The notes beneath the pieces were generated by a model, which did not search any database, was not told where the DNA came from, and saw only the letters and a program-made list of their open reading frames with translations. Shown here one piece after another: positions 5,008 through 5,690 of a DNA stretch of 5,690 nt; the stretch's first letter is position 1; every line of letters begins with the position of its first letter. The stretch is from Planctomycetota bacterium (GTDB lineage: Bacteria; Planctomycetota; Planctomycetia; Pirellulales; Lacipirellulaceae), in the NCBI GenBank assembly GCA_029259975.1, contig JAJDEE010000214.1, positions 1-5,690 on the forward strand, written 5' to 3'. The position numbers and the translations under genes were made by a program.

Positions 5008-5690
5008 ATGGCACGCAGCACCACTAGAGTAGGACGCCGACGCCGCGTCTTGAACGAAGAAGTCTTGTCCTCTGGCAACATCGCTGCGCGCACAACAACA
5101 ATTTTCAGCTCTACCGAACCAGCCGATACGCCACGTTACGGAGCTGGCGCTGACATTGAAAATCATCCTCAGGTGACGAGCTTTGTTCCAAGGCGTTTTC
5201 GCACTCTCTGCTTCATCGCTCTGACCGGGCTAGCGGTGTGTGCCGTCGCCGAGCTGACCGCTTACTACGCCAAACCACTGAGCGACCTAGTTCAAGTGGT
5301 TTCTCCGACCGAAATTACTGAGACCTTTTCCAATCGATTCGTCGCTTGGACATCGGCAGCGATATTGTTGTTGATTGCGGGATATACGCGTTTGATCTTC
5401 TCATTACGACGGCACCGGATTGACGATTATCGAGGACGCTACCGAGTCTGGCGCACTGCCGGCTGGGCAACCGTGTTGTTGAGCATCAACGCAGTCGTGG
5501 GCGGACATGAATTGGCCGCTCGAAGCTTGGGAAATCTCATTGATTGGCAGCTACTGCCGGCGAGTGCTGGCTGGTGGCTGATACCCACGACGATGTTTGG
5601 CGGTTGGCTTCTCTTTAAGCTGGCCGTTGATGCTGCGGAATGCCGTGGAGCCTTGGTCTTCTATCTAGTGGCTGCAACATGCCTGACCGT
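5008..5690 (+). CDS. Multi-pass membrane protein of unknown function, N-terminal part, 3' end outside the window
   Basis: I do not recognise a family. The frame runs from the ATG at 5008 to the right edge without a stop, giving 227 residues and two bases of the next codon. Residues 1-65 are polar and cytoplasmic-looking, with an arginine cluster (VGRRRR, 8-13). Hydrophobic segments then lie at about 66-87, 111-131, 151-168, 187-206 and from 213 to the edge, so there are at least five probable membrane helices. The loop after the second is strongly basic (LRRHRIDDYRGRYRVWR, 133-149), which places it in the cytoplasm by the positive-inside rule. No catalytic motif is visible. An ATG at 4988 is out of frame and soon meets a stop. 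No clear ribosome binding site precedes 5008, and the start is chosen because a typical polar, basic N-terminus follows. Confidence 0.75.
   Translation, partial: MARSTTRVGRRRRVLNEEVLSSGNIAARTTTIFSSTEPADTPRYGAGADIENHPQVTSFVPRRFRTLCFIALTGLAVCAVAELTAYYAKPLSDLVQVVSPTEITETFSNRFVAWTSAAILLLIAGYTRLIFSLRRHRIDDYRGRYRVWRTAGWATVLLSINAVVGGHELAARSLGNLIDWQLLPASAGWWLIPTTMFGGWLLFKLAVDAAECRGALVFYLVAATCLT

Noticed and set aside
4644..5166. Several short open frames in and near the divergent spacer, on both strands
   Set aside because: They are 60-80 residues long, have low-complexity or cysteine/serine-rich composition, overlap the dyad or the membrane protein gene, and show no ribosome binding site or domain.

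Overview
The window looks like chromosomal DNA of a Planctomycetota bacterium, probably of the Pirellulales type. This is an inference from protein style: an eroded HD-GYP domain fused to PAS and GGDEF domains, long repeat-filled spacers, and almost no recognisable Shine-Dalgarno sites. No marker gene fixes the taxon.

Layout. (1) 1-642, plus strand: the C-terminal part of a sigma-54-dependent activator of the NtrC family, cut by the left edge. (2) 796-1407, minus strand: a complete cytoplasmic Mn-type superoxide dismutase, convergent with the activator. A Rho-independent terminator at 740-770 serves it, and a weak promoter candidate and an inverted repeat lie upstream. (3) 1408-1935: a gene-poor spacer packed with inverted repeats, including a MITE/REP-like element at 1663-1836 made of four arms. 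(4) 1936-2217, minus: a small hypothetical protein with a C-terminal coiled coil. (5) 2269-4587, minus: a 772-residue cyclic-di-GMP signalling protein with a degenerate HD-GYP domain, a PAS domain, an apparently active GGDEF domain and an unassigned C-terminal domain. Genes 4 and 5 are 51 bases apart and probably co-transcribed. (6) 4588-5007: a divergent intergenic region with an 18-base tandem duplication and a perfect dyad. (7) 5008 to the right edge, plus: the N-terminal part of an unrecognised multi-pass membrane protein.

How the genes work together. The GGDEF protein should make cyclic di-GMP in response to an input through its PAS or HD region, and the small coiled-coil protein may be its partner. 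The superoxide dismutase and the sigma-54 activator look like independent transcription units. I see no defence system, CRISPR array, toxin-antitoxin pair, tRNA, rRNA or complete insertion sequence. The least ordinary parts are the eroded HD-GYP domain beside an intact GGDEF domain, the unassigned C-terminal domain, and the palindrome cluster upstream of the superoxide dismutase gene.
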